From contig CALSFV010000426.1 in the NCBI GenBank assembly GCA_943737045.1, forward strand, positions 1 to 64,000: 64,000 nucleotides of DNA. The letters are read 5' to 3'. The stretch comes from Parapristionchus giblindavisi (Eukaryota > Nematoda > Chromadorea > Rhabditida > Diplogasteridae). A program made the position numbers and the translations under genes. Positions 36,860-49,077 of the stretch are shown in pieces; the stretch's first letter is position 1, and every line of letters begins with the position of its first letter. The notes beneath the pieces are model-generated. The model made no database searches. It was not told where the DNA came from and saw nothing but the letters and a program-made list of their open reading frames with translations.

Positions 36860-37048
36860 TTGGTGGTTGAATCCATGCATGTTCACGGATAATTTGTGCA
36901 GTTAATGGTATGATCATGCATGGATTTTAAGATTCCATGCAAGATCGCGGAAAATGCATGCTTGATCAAGCACGGAATTGTTGGAAAATTCATGATTTTA
37001 CTTGATTACTTTATTTTACGTGATCATGTATGGATTCAAACACCACAC
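36860..37048. mobile_element. Hairpin MITE with GTGGTTGAATCCATGCATG ends
   Basis: The left end GTGGTTGAATCCATGCATG is complementary to the right end CATGTATGGATTCAAACACC. The interior repeats GATCATGCATGGATT and CCATGCAAGATC. Confidence 0.65.
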
Positions 37049-39087
37049 TGGGCTGAAAGATGCTTAGCAAATGCGTTGCTTACGCATTTGCTTAGCGACT
37101 CGATCGCTTATAGTTAAGCAAAACGTATGCTTAGAAGAGAGATGCTTATATTTAAGCATAGCGTATGCTTAAATCGGTAGGTCGTTGGTTCGGTCCCCCA
37201 TTCTATCGCAATCTTTTGCCGAGTTGTTTCTTTCATGTAAGCAACCCGGTAAGCATTTGCCCATGCTTATATGTAAGCATATCGCCATCTTATCCGACTG
37301 AGGTAGCAAATCGTATGCTAACTATTAAGTATCTTTCAGCTGAGTGCAGAGTTGAGATGGGCAAATGTTGTCGAAATACAAATTGTTTTAAAATGTCTCA
37401 TCATATACGTGCTATTCCTGCTCAGAAATTTCTATGCAAAAAAATAAATATCCAGTATTGCTACTACCTCGATATATAATACGTTGGTATTCATTGTTCC
37501 TCGTTTGCTAACAATAAGCTCAGTCCAAAGTAGTTGCTCCGTCCGTGATGTGCTGTATGTATACTTGTTTGTTACTCGCCATATATAATAAAGTTATTTC
37601 GAAATTGTTACGATTTAAAAAAATTCAATCATAAAATAAATAAATTTTTAAATGAATTAAATAATAAAAAATAATAATTTGGGGGTCTCAACAGATAGCT
37701 AAGTCCTACAGTATGACTTTCCGCCTAGGACGCATTCAAATTGTTTTCAATAAGTATACGGTATTTGTCGAAATTTTCGATCGATTCTTGATCAGTTCTT
37801 CCCGCTCGTTTTTGTATGTATTTTGATCACTCTTTTTGTTGTTGTTTTCTTTAATTTCTTTTAGTATTGATCGGTTAATCTGGGTTGCACTAAGGTACGT
37901 GCTCTTTGTCAGGTTTTCCAGCGCTCTCGAGTGTGTTTAAACGTTGTGTAAATATTGTGCGCAGTGCTAGCGGTTTTGTCGTTAGTATCGACTCTGGAAC
38001 ACGGACGGGACACACAAGCCAAAAGGACGTACGCCCCTTTTGCCACATGCACATCAAAGTTCAAAAAAACTACGGTATTAAGCGGCATTGCTAAATGCAG
38101 AAACGCAAATCTAGAGGCGGAATTTTCAAAAATATTCGTAAATTAGCAAAAAATCGTACTGAATAAATGCACAAAAAAATTAATTTCGTAGTCGTGAGAG
38201 CTAGCCGAAAGCTGTTGTCTTCAAATTAGGCGGAACTATAGGTCTGCAAGATATTTGAATATGCAAAATGTTAATAATTGTCGTATTCACAGAGATTTCA
38301 CGCATATAGCGAAATATAGGACTTTTCACTGCATTTAGCAAACTTCGTATTGCCAATACTCTTATTTCTTCTCTATTTTTTCCAATACAATTTAGATTGT
38401 TTCAGTGTTCAGCCTCATCAAAGATTTAAGCGAAATAAATTCATGAAACTACAAAATTTTGAAGAAACAAAAATAATTCCGGATCTGCGAATTAGGGGTT
38501 CCTAAAACGCGCGGTGGCGTGCATATAGTGTGCGGTAATTTGCTGACCCGCCTTTGTCCCGTCCGTGGGAAAACGGATCAAGGTCGTTTATATTTCATGT
38601 TTTTGCTTACTCTCTCAAATTTTTTCGATCCTATCCCGTGACGAATGAGGACATCTGTCATCTAGCTATAGCTTTCTATAGAACATCCGCCAAAATGATA
38701 TATGACATCAGGTGTCCGTAACGGACGGATGGCCAACTTGCGGCCGCAACTTGGCCGTCCGTCGGATAGTTATCCGACGGATGGCCAAATTGCGGGCAAT
38801 TGCAAACTGACTTAGTAATAATTTTAAACACATTGTCTTCTTATTTCTTGCACCGAACTACTTTATTAATACATTTAATTAGTCTATCGATTCAGTTACT
38901 ATCCAAAATCAGCAGAGTTCCTTTAGTTAAGGTTTGTTTAGGCTTAGGATCCGTGCTACTCTATCGATCTATTTAATTAGTGTATCGATTCAGTTAACTG
39001 TTTTCAAAAGCTTCATAGTAATCGATACTTTCGATCGATAACGGCGCACCGCCAAAATACCCTACGAGATGCAAAGTAGTGTGTCCA

Positions 39088-39205
39088 ACTTCCTCGACGG
39101 CTCAACCGGTAGCGCGACGGGCTGGCAGCCCTGTCCCCCCTGGTTCAACCCCCGTTTCTGTCATTATTCTTTTGCTGATTTTTACAAACTTCCTCAACTT
39201 CATTT
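39088..39205 (+). pseudogene. tRNA-like sequence (degenerate) with shared trailer
   Basis: GGCTCAACCGGTAGCGC resembles a D-arm, CTGGCAG an anticodon loop (GGC if real) and TGGTTCAACCCC a T-arm B box. The acceptor stem does not pair, so it is not a working tRNA. It is followed by TTTTGCTGATTTTTAC, the same word found after three other tRNA or tRNA-like sequences in this window. Confidence 0.5.
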
Positions 39206-39224
39206 TCATTGTTCTATCATCATT

Positions 39225-39440
39225 TTATAGCCTTCATTCGAAAAAAACATTATATCCAACTGTTTTTAATCCGTTCTAAAAGCACGACAAAATAGTCATT
39301 GAAAGAGTTCAGAATTATTTTACAAGAAGGCTATTTATGCGCTGTTACAGCCATACTTGGGATAGTGTGCCCGGTAGCGCCGGAGAAACACCCTTAGAGA
39401 AGCGCAGAGAGCACATATCACGTTTTATTCTCTTTAGAAT
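39225..39440 (+). pseudogene. LINE reverse-transcriptase fragment
   Basis: The reading frame gives TVFNP, a stop, then IERVQNYFTRRLFMRC and LEKRREHI, which match the same RT region as LEDVQRNFSRRLFFRC in the LINE at 28608-29486. It is short, stop-containing and embedded in element 38711-40621. Confidence 0.65.
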
Positions 39441-39750
39441 TTTTTTTTACTATCGATATAATGATAACGCAAGAATTGCAACTGTGTGATTCTTAATTGA
39501 ATCCGCTTTCATGAAAAAATATTTTTGCTCAACAAAAATTGTAATTTTTGTTTCAAAATTTTTCAAAAAAGTCGCTAATAACGATTAATTTTTGAAATTT
39601 TGTGCTTTTTATGTAAAAGTATTTTTTTTCTTCGATTTTTTCGAATTTTTCGTCGAAAAAGTTTTTCGAGAAAAATTCGAAAAATTGAAAGAAATCGAAA
39701 AAAACGAAAAATGCACATCCCTGCCCGTGAGCAATTCATTATCCTTTACT

Positions 39751-40297
39751 CAGCAGAGTTCCTTTAGTTAAGGTAAGCTTAGGCTTAGAGTCCGCACTAC
39801 TCTATTAATTCATTTAAACATTCTATCGATTCAGTTACTATTCGCACTCAGCAGAGTTCCTTAGTTAAGGTAAGCTTAGGCTTAGAGTCCGCACTACTCT
39901 ACTGATTCATTTAAACATTCTATCGATTCAGTTACTATTCGCACTCAGCAGAGTTCCTTTAGTTAAGGTAAGCTTAGGCTTAGAGTCCGCACTACTCTAT
40001 TAATTCATTTAAACATTCTATCGATTCAGTTACTATTCGCACTCAGCAGAGTTCCTTAGTTAAGGTAAGCTTAGGCTTAGAGTCCGCACTACTCTACTGA
40101 TTCATTTAAACATTCTATCGATTCAGTTACTATTCGCACTCAGCAGAGTTCCTTTAGTTAAGGTAAGCTTAGGCTTAGAGTCCGCACTACTCTATTAATT
40201 CATTTAAACATTCTATCGATTCAGTTACTATTCGCACTCAGCAGAGTTCCTTAGTTAAGGTAAGCTTAGGCTTAGAGTCCGCTCTACTCTGTCTGTA
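39751..40297. repeat. Alternating 98/97-bp tandem array (195-bp higher-order repeat)
   Basis: Units start at 39751, 39849, 39946, 40044, 40141 and 40239 with CAGCAGAGTTCC. They alternate strictly: type A has CCTTTAGTTAAGG and CTATTAATTC, type B has CCTTAGTTAAGG and CTACTGATTC. The order is A-B-A-B-A-B. The unit is also related to the element's terminal sequence near 38915-38960 and to its inverted copy near 40350. Confidence 0.92.
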
Positions 40298-41138
40298 ACT
40301 GTTTTTTTGTTCAACGACAAAACAAGAAATAAGACGTATTCCGCAAAATGGAGTAAAGGAACTCTGCTGATCTTGGATAGCAACTGAATCGATAGACTAA
40401 TTAAATGGATTAATAGAGTAGTTCGGAGCAAAAAATAAGAAAACAGAGTGTTTAAAACAATTACTAACTCAGTTTGCTATTGCCCGCAATTTGGCCATCC
40501 GTCGGATAACTATCCGACGGACGGCCAAGTTGCGGCCGCAATTTGGCCATCCGTCGGATAACTATCCGACGGACGGCCAAGTTGCGGCCGCAAGTTGGCC
40601 ATCCGTCGGATACGGACACGTTATGACATCATTATATTTCGACACGGACCCATTAAACAGCGTTTGATCAAGTGCAAACTTTTGCATTAAAATCTGAAAA
40701 CTTTCACGAATCGGTGAGATATTTTTGAAAGAAGGCAATAGGATATCTTTCTTATTCATAGCATTTCACGAATTAATATGTGCCTCAGGAAAATCACATT
40801 TACTGTTTACTTCTCCGGAAATTAGGTAGCCCAGAAAGTATCGTTCTTTATTTGTTGACACGTTGTCAAAAGTCAAGTGCTATCGACCGCATCATCGCTC
40901 GTTCATTATGGATCCGTGCTTTCTCTAGAAGTTTCGAACGAATATTCTTTTTTGTCTTATAGGAAACATAGCTCTTGTTATGTCACAGTATTCTGGTCCA
41001 AGCCATTTTTCTTCCAAAGCAAGACAAAGGAGAAACCATTGTATTCGAGAGAGTTTGTATGTTGAGCGGTCGTTCTTGCTTTGAAAGTCATGAGAACGAT
41101 GTGTGCCTCTGATAGCAAGAGAGCAATGATTCCTGTAA

Positions 41139-41332
41139 TCATATATTTTCGGTACCCTCGCCGTATACTTTTATATAGTGGGTCAATACTCGAAATAGGG
41201 TGGGTTGATTCACAAAATTTGTTAGTTTCGCTTAAAAATCGTCATTTTTAGCTTCCCTTTTTTATCAAGTGGCCTAAAATGGGTCTTATATAGTGGGTCA
41301 ATCATCGCACTGCGAGGGTATGGCAATGTATG
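41139..41332. mobile_element. CATACATTTTCGG family, full-length copy
   Basis: It starts CATATATTTTCGGTACCCTC and ends GAGGGTATGGCAATGTATG, and is flanked by CCTGTAAT. It contains repeated TATATAGTGGGTCAAT words. It closely matches the truncated copy at 10098-10236. Confidence 0.8.
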
Positions 41333-43194
41333 CCTGTAATTTTTTTGATTCGTTTCAATCTGACTTCTCTTTTGATATCGATTCCTTAGAAGGATATTCA
41401 CTGTTGCTGTCCTAAACTATCAGTAATAATGCTCTTCGCAAGCATTAGGGAAAGTGTTTCGCATCCGTAAAACAGAGAGCCGTATTTTAGAATTGTCCCT
41501 AAAAAGTGCGTGCCAAAGTGCTCACAACATTGTTGCTCCGCGAATGCCTCTTATTTCTCTTCAATTATTTGTTTACCTGGTAAAGATTACTCTTAATTTT
41601 GTATAATTTGCCCGTTTCTTTCTAAGTACTTATCGGTAATTATCATTATCTAGGTCATTAGGCTCATTAGCATCGTTATTTTCCCCCTCGTGAAGGTGTT
41701 GTTATCAACATCAGTTACTATCGCGTGTTTACGCGTGATATCTGAGTTGTGACATTCGTAATCTTGCATCTATATTACGCCTGTGACTTTGCGCCACACT
41801 TTCTTAAGCAGACTAGATACGCGTACACTGGCTTGAGAGAGCACAGAACCAAGGAAGCTAGAGAGACAGAGAGGCCAGAGTGGACTATGAACTACATTGC
41901 GGGGCAGAGACGCAGAGTTGTGAGAGAAGAGAAGAAGATATGAAGTGAAGAGAAGGAGGTGAAACACACTCGCTTAACCTCGAGTTTACCACGTTTTCGG
42001 TTTGGTAAATTCATATTTTAATATTTAAATTATGGTATAGGCAAACATTTCCCGCTCATTGTTTGTGCTAACTTGGCCTTTTGGTCGTTTCAATATAATG
42101 TAGTGCTCTTTTGTGTCCTTTTTTTGTTGCTTTTTCGGTTTAGTTCCTATTCCGCTTCCTCCCTATTGAACGTGTGATGCAAAAAAGGCTCTCGGTGTCT
42201 GACTCTCCCGTTTTGTGTACTCTCTCGTACTTTCCTTTGTTGTAACTCGTTCTGCCCTTAAGCACGGAAAAGGGCAGGTGTTTTCAAAAATTTTGCATCC
42301 ATTGCCCTCCATTGTCGTGTAATGAACTTTATAAATACTATTTTGGACGTTTTTTGCTCTCAATATTCTATAAAATGGTCTTGATTTAAACCAAATTGCG
42401 TCATTCCTCCCGATTTTCTAAATCCTGCCCATGTACGAAAGGAACGGAGAGATCTAAATTGAATGTTGTTCTCGATGGACTGTTTCGATAGGGAGAGAAA
42501 AGTGGACGACGCTCTATCAAGTTCAGTGCTCCTTTCTCCCTCTCTCCTACTCTTTCTACCTCTCCTTCAATTTTCCATTTCTACCTCCACTTCTCTCCAT
42601 CTCCTTTCTTCTCAAAGATCAAGTGAATGGAGAGATAGATTTAGTCGAATTATTTGCTCCTTCAATATACATCGTGAGACATCCCAGACTTACGGTGTTT
42701 AGCGTCGAATTTACGCTATTGATGTCTTCGGCATCAAAATACACTACGGCTTGAGCTGCTTGATCCGTCTTAAATGTTACAACTCGCGTGATAAGATAAG
42801 ATAGTGATAAGCGTTGTTGAATTGTTTGCTCCGTAAATATTGTTAAACTTGCGCTGTTTAGCGTACAGTTTGATTTATTGATTTCTTCAACATATAACTA
42901 TGACCACTCATCTACTTTATGGGCGATAAGTGTAGTCTTAAAACGTTTCAGCAGTGCTATTAGATAAGGCAGTCTGATGAGAAATTACTTGCTCCATAGA
43001 TAAACATGCAAGACTTGCGGTGTTTAGCGGCGACTTGCGTTTTATTGATTTTTCCAACACCAAGCTATAATCACGCTGTGATAGGCAGGTTCGTTATTAA
43101 ACAATTACAGCCCGCGTGATAAGATAAACGATACGATGGAGTGTGAGATAAGTGCTGTAACTAATACACACTCTTGCTTCGTCTTTGAAATACT

Positions 43195-43660
43195 TTGCTC
43201 TCTGCTTTTTCCATCTCTACCTCTACTTTTCCTTCTACCTCTACCTCTTCCTCCCTCTACCTCTCCTCATCTGTCCTTCCAACATACCTGCCTTCTCGTT
43301 ACCTACCTTCTTACTCTTCTTGCTCTCTCCCTAATTCAATCGAGGAGTGCCCCTCGCATCTATGGTGTGTCATTTTCTACCTCTATGTCTCATTACCTAT
43401 ATCTCTCTAGTGCTCTATCATTGCATGTATCTCGCTCTTTTCTCGTCCATCCCTCTCCCCTCACCATGTCGCATATCCGTCATTATTCAACTGCGCTTTC
43501 CTCCCCCTCTCTATCTCTTCCTCTCCCTTCTCCCTCTCGTTTTCTCTCTCGTTTTCTCTCCCTCTTCCTCTCCCCTCTCGCCTTTCCTTCTCGATGTCCC
43601 TCTCGTTCTCTCTGCCTCTCCATCTCTCCCTCTTCTTTTCCCCTCTCGTCTCACCATCAC
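43195..43660. repeat. CT-rich polypyrimidine region
   Basis: Irregular CTCTCCCTCTACCTC-type sequence. The 188- and 113-codon frames here translate to Ser/Leu/Pro and are not credible genes. Confidence 0.8.
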
Positions 43661-45501
43661 TCCACTCTTTCGTTTCACATCGCTCTAACGATCGTTATCT
43701 GAGTTTTATGTTTCATGCATTTTTGCTCTATAATAACAATTTGGTCTATACCTTTTTGTGCTTCTGTTTCTCTCGGTCAACGACTCCTCGTCGGTGGCCG
43801 TTGAATGGCGAAGTGACATTGGACATTGGGATGTTTGCATTTCGTACGAATAGGGAGGGGAGAGGGAGAGAGGGGGGGAGGAGGAGGAGAGGGGCGTGTG
43901 TATGGGACATTGAGGTCTCTGGAGTCTCTTGCACGTGCTCTTCTCTCGTCTCTTTTTGCGTCGATGTTTTTGATGAGTTTGAGCGAGGCTTGCTCTTTTA
44001 AAGTTTAGAGTGTGCACTCACTGGGGTTCTCGTTGAGAGAACGTTCTATTAGGGCAGTTTGACCGGTCTCTGACGTACTTCCAATGCTCAAAAGTCACGC
44101 ATCGTAGAGAAAAAGGTAGGTGAGCATGGGAAAAGTATATAGTACACTCTGCGTTTGTGTTGCTTTTCTCAACCTTTGGAACAAATGGGAGAGAAATCGA
44201 AGGGGTGGAGAGAGGTGAAATGGATGGGAGATGGGAGAGTGAGAGAGAGAGGAGGGGAGAAGAAAGAGAGAAGCGAGGAGTGTGTGATTATTGAACACGT
44301 AGTTTGTGCTCTAATTCTTCACTCTTATCAATCTATCTCTTCTACTATTTCCACTGATCATCGCTGAATTTGTTTTGTTCAACTATCTATTTCGTTTCCT
44401 TGATCATGCAACGTACACGCGCACTCATGCCCATTCTCCTTGAAACGGTTCCGATTGAACCAAACGCGATCTTGGACTTTGAACCCTACCCCCCCCCCTT
44501 CTTGGAACCGTTTCCTTGACTTTCACTGTTATTTCTGGTCTTTTCCATGCCATGTATGAATTGAGAAGTTGCGCGTAAATCCCCTACATTTGAATTTCTC
44601 TTCCGCGCAAAGTGATGATAGGAAAAATAAATTATAATTTTAATTCTTGAAATAGAATTTTGAATTTGTTTGAATTAGAATTAGGGGCGGTTCGTTGCCT
44701 CAATGAAAATGAACCAATCGATATTGGCGAGTCCTGTTAGTTTCAGCGTCTACGTGAAGATGTGCTCTAAGATCACAAGATAGGAAAAAGGCCGAGAGAG
44801 TGCGCAAAAAGTGGAGAGAGTGTGATCTTCTTTTCACCTTCTTGACTCTTCTATACGAAGTTTCTTTACTGTTTATCGTGTATCGTGCAGTTTCGATTAT
44901 ATCTGTTAAAAAACTTTTTCGTTGTTTAAATTGTGGCCATGTCACCTATTCTGGTCACGTGTCTAGGTTTGTATTGATTGATTTATTGATTGATATTTGA
45001 TGCGCTGATAGGCTACTTGTTTTATACCCTTTGGATATCGATTAGAATGTGGGCTATGCATGGATTTAAATCGATTTAGTTACCCTATGGATATGAGCAT
45101 TTAGCATTATCAGATATAATGATTATCCCTTCATCCTATTGAAATATGAACATTTCAAAGCAGTGCTTTCAAATATACGGGACATCCTAATGATAAACAC
45201 GATGCTACAATGGTTATTCCTCTCGACTCGACGTCTTTCTATCGTATTATTCTGCTTTTACGGTGTAATAGGTTTGGAGCAAACACGCGGGTGCTCGTTC
45301 TCTGACGCGACTCTGTCCCACGGTGTATTTTCATTGCCTCGATGCTCGTCGACTAATCTCTTTTCCCGCGTTATCGAAACAAACAAAATCGAGAAAACAA
45401 TGGAATAGGTTGAGCTAACCACTGGATCTTCCTATGAAAGTGTTTATATCGGCATATAAATATTATTCCACACAATTGTAAAGATTTTTAGTATTGCATG
45501 G

Positions 45502-45596
45502 TTACATTTGCCATACATGCCTACGCCGCAACCTCCTCCGCCGCGTCTCCGTCGTTACGGCGGAGGTTACGGCGTAGGCACGTAAGGCAAATGTAA
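45502..45596. mobile_element. Hairpin MITE with TTACATTTGCC ends
   Basis: TTACATTTGCC pairs with GGCAAATGTAA, and CCTACGCCGCAACCTCC with GGAGGTTACGGCGTAGG. Compact, 95 bp. Same group as 16828-16953. Confidence 0.85.
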
Positions 45597-46926
45597 TGAT
45601 GAATTTACGATCAATATCAAGCAATATTTTGTTTTTTTTTACCACTGTCGTTTTTTCACTCTTCCTCTGTCTTCTATCTGTTCTTTAATGTTCCTTGTGG
45701 GACCTTTGAATACCTCATTAAGCAGCATTACTTATGTTGCATTAGTCAGTTTTCGGTGCATGTCTGCTGGTAGCCTATAGGTTATATTTAATAATTAATT
45801 TATAATTTATTAATAATGATAATAATTTAAAATTTATTTATTTATTAATTAAGATCAGTGAACATTTGTCCGGTGATGTATCTGAGCTGGGAATATAAGT
45901 AGACGACATGGACAGGTGTTTTGCAAAATTTTGCCGCGGTCTTGCCTCAAGTCAACTGATTGCGAGAGTCCTTCTTTCATGTGAATATGGGATTTTAGAG
46001 TCTAAAATCTTGCATTCACTTAACATTTTCTTCGAAATACCTCAATTTGTGCTGTAGTGTGTGGGGATTTGTTGCCTTGAGCAACCAGTTGATTTGGGGA
46101 AAGACGCATATAGGTTATATTGGAAGATATCCATGTATGCCGCTAAAAAGTTATATGCAGCAGCCACTCTGAAACTCGTCCCCACTTTAAAAAAATGCCT
46201 AAAAAATTGTTTGATAATGACCCATGATTTTTTTTTGCATGTTTTCAATGTACATATTTAGTCTCTGTTTCTAGGAGCCCACCTTAAGGCCACAAAGTTA
46301 GACGAAAAAATATGATGAAGACTGCATATGCTCATCATTATTGATCTCCCTCGACAGTTTTTGAGAACATGTCTGCCAAATTCGAAATCACCCCTTTTAT
46401 CCCCCTGACACCCCCTATCATTTATCCGCTGATGCATATATTTGCTTACTCACGCATGTACTTTACACGCATATTATAAACAAATAATATAATAATATAC
46501 TTTATTTTGTTCAAAAAATAATGTATAATTGATGTTTACATTGATGAATGACTAAGATTCTGAGGATGAGCTTCGTAATCATCAGCTCATTCGTCCTCAT
46601 GTGTCTATAAGGATAGAGATCTGTCTATCTATCAAGGCGAGATAACGACCTCATTGCAACAGGCTACGTGTAAAGCGTGCGTGTCTAATGAGCTGGGGTT
46701 GAAGGGGAAGCTCTTGGTCTAGACTCCGCCCCCCCCCCTCTCGTAATGGTCTAATCCCCATCTAGTGATTGGAGAAGGAGCATTGCCAGATAGTGGTTTC
46801 TCTGATGAGAGCGGTGTGTCTAGTTTGATGAGGAAACGAGGCGGTGATAGCTTAAGAGGTCATTAGGTGATGGGTACAGACTGCCCTTTCTCAACATCAG
46901 CCCTCTATCGTATCACTCCCTCTATG

Positions 46927-47078
46927 CATAGGTCGAAAAGTACGTTGCATACTACGAGGACTGACCGCATTTTAATCCCAAAATTCCCGAAAAAATCGAA
47001 AAACCTGATCGCATTTGGGAGTTTTTTTTAATACCGGACCGCATTTTGAAATTGTTTAACGTAGCTATTCGACCTATG
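46927..47078. mobile_element. CATAGGTCGAA family, complete copy with 8-bp TSD
   Basis: The ends are CATAGGTCGAA and TTCGACCTATG. The flanks are CCTCTATG and TCTCTATG, 7 of 8 identical. It contains CTGACCGCATTTTAATCC-type words. Confidence 0.8.
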
Positions 47079-47921
47079 TCTCTATGCACTCTGTCCAACT
47101 GGAAGATTGAGTATGACACGGAGCAAAGACTCTTCGTGTTTTGACTCGAATCGAGCGAGCCTATTTTCGTGTGTGCTCTTCCTGCACTTGATGTGCCCGA
47201 TCATTGGTCGGTCGCTGCTCATTGAGGACATTGTTTTGATCATACATGAGCGACGACATGGGGTGCTCTCTGTAAAATTAACCTTTTTACAAAATTTTCA
47301 GTTCTGATGCCCTTGTGGAATCGAGCTGCCCTTGTATGATTATGAGATTTGTGTATTGAGGAGTAGCTAGAGTTTGTGACCAGATTCTAGGGTTATGAAT
47401 GAGTAATAGACTAACAACGGCGTGATTTTACCAGAAACTACAAACAATCTGTTGATGTTTGTGTCGTATAACAACCAGGGCAAAAGGGAGATTAGATGGA
47501 TTGGAATGCGTACGTGCTGATCGGATCGATTGATAAGAAAGGGGACATCATCGATCACTGTGCGTCAGCGAAATGTTGGCACTGTGCCAAGAAAATCTCT
47601 CTCATTAACGACCATGTTGTCTAGCAAAATATAATAGTTTCGAGTGGCATTTCACCAGTTCTTCTCAACTTGTGTCAACCACGCGGACGTTGCATATAGT
47701 GTATCAATGATCACTGTGCGTGTTCTGATCGGATTGTGCTGTATCCCATTGTAAACTTTTGTGTGCCATACATTGGTTTGGGTGCGTATTAGGCTAATAG
47801 TTCACAAGTACAGTTTGTATCCCCCTCTCCATGAAACTCTAGCGTTGAGTGACTTCATATCATTGCATTGAGCTGCGTGTGATACACTTCCTGCTCCTGG
47901 ATGCCCAAAATGTGATTTAGG

Positions 47922-48028
47922 TCTCACTCCGAGCTAATTTTTATCTCTCCTCTCTGGCAAAGCTCCTTCGCTTTCTTTATCTATGAGAGAGTTGCCAGAG
48001 TACAATTAGCTCGGGATGTGCCTTTAAA
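47922..48028. mobile_element. MITE family A, copy 6
   Basis: GTCTCACTCCGAGCTAATTT on the left and AATTAGCTCGGGATGTGCCT on the right flank a TCGCTTTCTTTATCTATGAG core. Its orientation is opposite to copies 1-5. A partial relative lies at about 48268-48310. Confidence 0.75.
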
Positions 48029-48071
48029 GATCCCTATATTATACGAGTCATTGATTATTGTTATATACGAA

Positions 48072-48072
48072 C

Positions 48073-48144
<72 letters not shown>
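48072..48144. repeat. (GA)n microsatellite
   Basis: A nearly uninterrupted run of GA dinucleotides about 70 bp long. Confidence 0.92.
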
Positions 48145-48145
<1 letters not shown>

Positions 48146-48389
48146 ATTTCTCGGTTGAGAGATCGTATCAACGAGGTTGCCCTCCCTTTGGAGAGGTAAC
48201 CGGACGAGATTGATTTAGATTAGCTATTATTTTATCCCTATCATCTCTTTGACATGACGTATTTATCTTTAAAAGTGCATAACGAGCTACTTTTACTCTC
48301 CACTCTTGCAACTTATAATTATGTGCTGATATCAACTTTTCCAATGCTTTGAATTTGACTTTTTTCAAAAAAAGTTATTCCCCCCCCAT

Positions 48390-48575
48390 ACGTGGGCGGG
48401 CATTGCCGCTGGAAATGAAAATCGGGGGTCGGACGCAAAAATGAGGGGTATTAAGCAAAAAATGGAGCATTTAAACGTCATTTTGAGTGCTTTTTTTTGA
48501 AAAATCGGGGGGTCGGGTGCCAAAAATCGGGGGTGTATTGCCGCTAGCGGCAGTGGTGCCCACGCATGCCCCCTC
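48390..48575. mobile_element. Palindromic element, CATACGTGGGCGGGCATTGC
   Basis: The left end CATACGTGGGCGGGCATTGC and the right end GCAGTGGTGCCCACGCATG are near complements. The interior repeats AAAATCGGGGGTCGG. It is flanked by C-runs, so the target duplication is ambiguous. The ends recall the CATACATGGGCG family. Confidence 0.6.
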
Positions 48576-49077
48576 CCCCTTTGTATGTCACCGTGAAATG
48601 TGAACGGCTGCCCACGTATCGTATACACATTGATCGATTCAATCACTTCCTGTCTATGACACTTATCGCTTTCGATACCCCACCATTCACTATCCCTCTA
48701 TTGATGGTCCTCGTGCATGCTTGTGTCTGCTGTTCATCTTTGTTACTCCGATATGATATACGCTTTAAATCCATCTTTATTCTCGGTTCATTGAAAATTA
48801 TATCGATCGATTCTCTTACCTATCTCAGTTGTCCACGTGGTGCGGTTCATTCGTTTTGTTTTGTTTTGTCTCCCCCTGCCTATCTCTCTCTCTACCTCAC
48901 CGCCTCTCTCTCCCATTATCTCGCTCTGTGTAGTCTGAACCCTATCGCCGACCTTACCTGATTCTTGCTACATTTCTCATTACACTATTACTTAATAGTT
49001 TTATTATTACAGACATTTTAAATACGTGCATGCATATCACTCTTGCACATTGATTTATGTATTAAATTATTTTGCAG

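Larger units (their letters stand above)
38711..40621. mobile_element. Mutator-like palindromic element with 10-bp TSD
   Basis: It is flanked on both sides by TATGACATCA (38701-38710, 40622-40631). The ends GGTGTCCGTA and TACGGACACGT are near-inverted. The terminal arms carry CAACTTGCGGCCGCAACTTGGCC/TCCGTCGGATAGTTATCCGACGGA palindromes, once on the left and twice on the right. Further in, TAGTCTATCGATTCAGTTAC on the left pairs with its complement near 40380-40405. Inside are a tRNA-like sequence, a LINE fragment and a tandem array. A 9-10 bp duplication is the Mutator/MULE habit. No transposase is visible. Confidence 0.8.
36801..49077. other. 12-kb region between NHR1 and the first visible NHR2 exon
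   Basis: I found no supportable protein gene. The first NHR2 exon seen begins at phase 1, so at least one more 5' exon is needed and much of this may be an NHR2 intron. Contents: a hairpin element (36860-37048), GCTTA-rich palindromic sequence (37055-37290), a large element (38711-40621), several MITEs (41139-41332, 45502-45596, 46927-47078, 47922-48028, 48390-48575), CT-rich tracts (42530-42610, 43195-43660) and a GA microsatellite (48072-48144). Confidence 0.55.

Noticed and set aside
41749..45408. Several 60-190 codon frames in the NHR1-NHR2 interval
   Set aside because: Composition is intronic or CT-rich, codon use unlike the real exons, no recognisable motifs, and no link in phase to NHR2.
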